Shown here: piece by piece, positions 5,981 through 7,131 of the stretch
Layout of the letters: each line of letters starts with the position of its first letter
How positions within the stretch are numbered: position 1 is the stretch's first letter
Assembly: GCA_030636255.1 (NCBI GenBank)
Contig: DAOVXH010000089.1
Span: 1 to 7,131 of the forward strand
Reading direction: 5' to 3'
Length of the DNA stretch: 7,131 nt
DNA from: Methanomassiliicoccales archaeon
GTDB taxonomy: Archaea; Thermoplasmatota; Thermoplasmata; SG8-5
The notes under the pieces: model-generated
What the model saw: only the letters and a program-made list of their open reading frames with translations
Told to the model about the DNA's origin: nothing
Databases searched by the model: none
Program-made: the position numbers and the translations under genes

Positions 5981-7131
5981 ATGGGTAGCGACAGTGAGAA
6001 GAAATTTGAGGACGTTTCGTCCTGGGCCAGTTTTCCGAATATGGAGTCAGAGACTCTTGAGTTTTGGGCCCAGAATAGTATTTTCCAGAAACTGAGAGAC
6101 CAGAATGCTGGAAAGACTCCGTTTGTTTTCCTGGAAGGGCCGCCCACAGCCAATGGAATGCCCCATGTCGGCCACGCAGTTGGAAGGGGATTGAAGGATG
6201 TTTATCTCAGACACAGGGCAATGTCTGGCTACGATGTTATACCATGGAAAGGTGGCTGGGACTGCCACGGATTGCCTGTGGAAATTGAAGTTGAAAAAGA
6301 GCTTGGCCTGAAGTCGAAAAAGGACATAGTGGAATATGGCATAGACAAGTTCAATAACAAATGCCGCAAGAGTGTCATGAAGTACGAGGATATCTGGAAG
6401 AACATGAGCCAGCGCCTCGGATTCTGGATAGACATGGAAGACCCCTATGTTACCATGACCGCGCCGTACATAGAAAGTGTGTGGTGGAGCCTTAGCCAGT
6501 TATGGGAAAAGGACCTTCTAATGAAAGGCCATTATGTTGTGCCATATTGCCCTAGATGCGGAACGCCACTCAGCAGCCACGAGGTTGCCCAGGGCTATAA
6601 AACAGTTAAAGATCCATCAGTTTACATAAAGTTCAAGGTCAAGGGCAAAGAGGAAACATATTTCCTGGTCTGGACAACCACGCCATGGACACTTTTCAGT
6701 AATTTATTGCTGGCTGTGGGCCGGGACATACGCTATGTTGTGGTGGAGCATGAAGGCCAGAAGATCATACTTGCTAAAGACTTGCAGCCAACAGTGATGC
6801 CAGATGCGAAGATAATCTCGGAAATGGACGGCGAGGATTTGCTGGAAATGGAGTATGAACAGCTTTTACCATTTGCAAAGGCAGAGAGCCGGGCATTCTA
6901 TGTCGCAGAGGCTGGGTTTGTATCAACAGAAGATGGTACTGGCATAGTTCACATAGCACCTGCATTTGGAGTTGATGACCAGGAACTTTGCAGAAATGAG
7001 GGTGTGATAACTGTTAATCCAGTTGATGAAAAGGGCTGCTTCACCGAGGTAATAGAGCCATTTGCAGGATTCTTTGTCAAGCATGCTGATAATAAGATTA
7101 TAAGATACCTGGACGAGCGAGGCCAATTGCT
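5981..7131 (+). CDS. ileS: Isoleucyl-tRNA synthetase (N-terminal part, runs off window)
   Basis: This is a cytoplasmic class I aminoacyl-tRNA synthetase that charges tRNA-Ile with isoleucine and edits mischarged valine. The window holds 383 codons, about a third of an archaeal IleS (roughly 1,000-1,050 residues). The frame is open to the edge; the KMSKS loop and anticodon-binding domain lie beyond it. Visible motifs are GPPTANGMPHVGH with the HIGH-type signature HVGH at 62-65, GGWDCHGLPVE at 91-101, and YCPRCGTPLSSHEV at 189-202 leading into the CP1 editing domain. The editing pocket shows the Thr-rich WTTTPWTL (231-238) and GTGIVHIAPAFG (319-330), followed by the conserved editing-site aspartate (Asp333). 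The GPPTANG.PHVGH form fits the archaeal/eukaryotic type of IleS rather than the common bacterial type. The start is set by GGTGAT four bases upstream. It is transcribed divergently from the PKD gene. Confidence 0.97.
   Translation, partial: MGSDSEKKFEDVSSWASFPNMESETLEFWAQNSIFQKLRDQNAGKTPFVFLEGPPTANGMPHVGHAVGRGLKDVYLRHRAMSGYDVIPWKGGWDCHGLPVEIEVEKELGLKSKKDIVEYGIDKFNNKCRKSVMKYEDIWKNMSQRLGFWIDMEDPYVTMTAPYIESVWWSLSQLWEKDLLMKGHYVVPYCPRCGTPLSSHEVAQGYKTVKDPSVYIKFKVKGKEETYFLVWTTTPWTLFSNLLLAVGRDIRYVVVEHEGQKIILAKDLQPTVMPDAKIISEMDGEDLLEMEYEQLLPFAKAESRAFYVAEAGFVSTEDGTGIVHIAPAFGVDDQELCRNEGVITVNPVDEKGCFTEVIEPFAGFFVKHADNKIIRYLDERGQL

Noticed and set aside
6971..6979. Valine at IleS residue 331, in place of the glutamate often seen after the GTGIVHIAPAFG motif
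   Set aside because: This position varies among IleS proteins (for example Ala or Gln), and the conserved editing aspartate just after it (Asp333) is present, so no loss of editing is implied.

Overview
This looks like a euryarchaeal chromosome, most plausibly a member of the Thermoplasmatota, though the lineage is inferred. The archaeal signs are a gene for ribosomal protein eL40 (absent from bacteria), TATA-box promoters with short leaders, Shine-Dalgarno sites that fit the archaeal 16S tail (GGTGAT, AGGTG, GGAG), an archaeal/eukaryotic-type isoleucyl-tRNA synthetase, and a secreted PKD-repeat protein rich in N-glycosylation sequons. The DNA gyrase pair closely resembles bacterial enzymes, as expected for the gyrase that Euryarchaeota acquired from bacteria.

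Layout: positions 1-2429 (minus) hold gyrA, which lacks only its extreme C-terminus beyond the left edge. Positions 2434-4335 (minus) hold complete gyrB, four bases upstream of gyrA in the same operon. A divergent promoter region (4336-4514) has two TATA-like elements around a GC-rich dyad, plus a separate TATA box for the rightward gene. The small eL40 gene follows at 4515-4664 (plus). A 108-base convergent gap contains an AT-rich palindrome and hairpin with a T run. Positions 4773-5822 (minus) encode a secreted, C-terminally membrane-anchored protein with PKD/Ig-like domains. A second divergent region (5823-5980) carries a TATA tract and an 8-bp GC-rich inverted repeat. ileS starts at 5981 (plus) and runs off the right edge after about one third of its length.

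The genes do not form one pathway. GyrB and GyrA are the two subunits of the supercoiling enzyme. eL40 and IleS both serve translation, and the PKD protein belongs to the cell surface. All coding frames are intact wherever they are visible. I found no mobile element, CRISPR array, tRNA or rRNA gene, and no convincing new system. The points most worth a second look are the residues at the quinolone-contact positions of GyrA, the dyads in the two divergent promoter regions, and the PKD surface protein.
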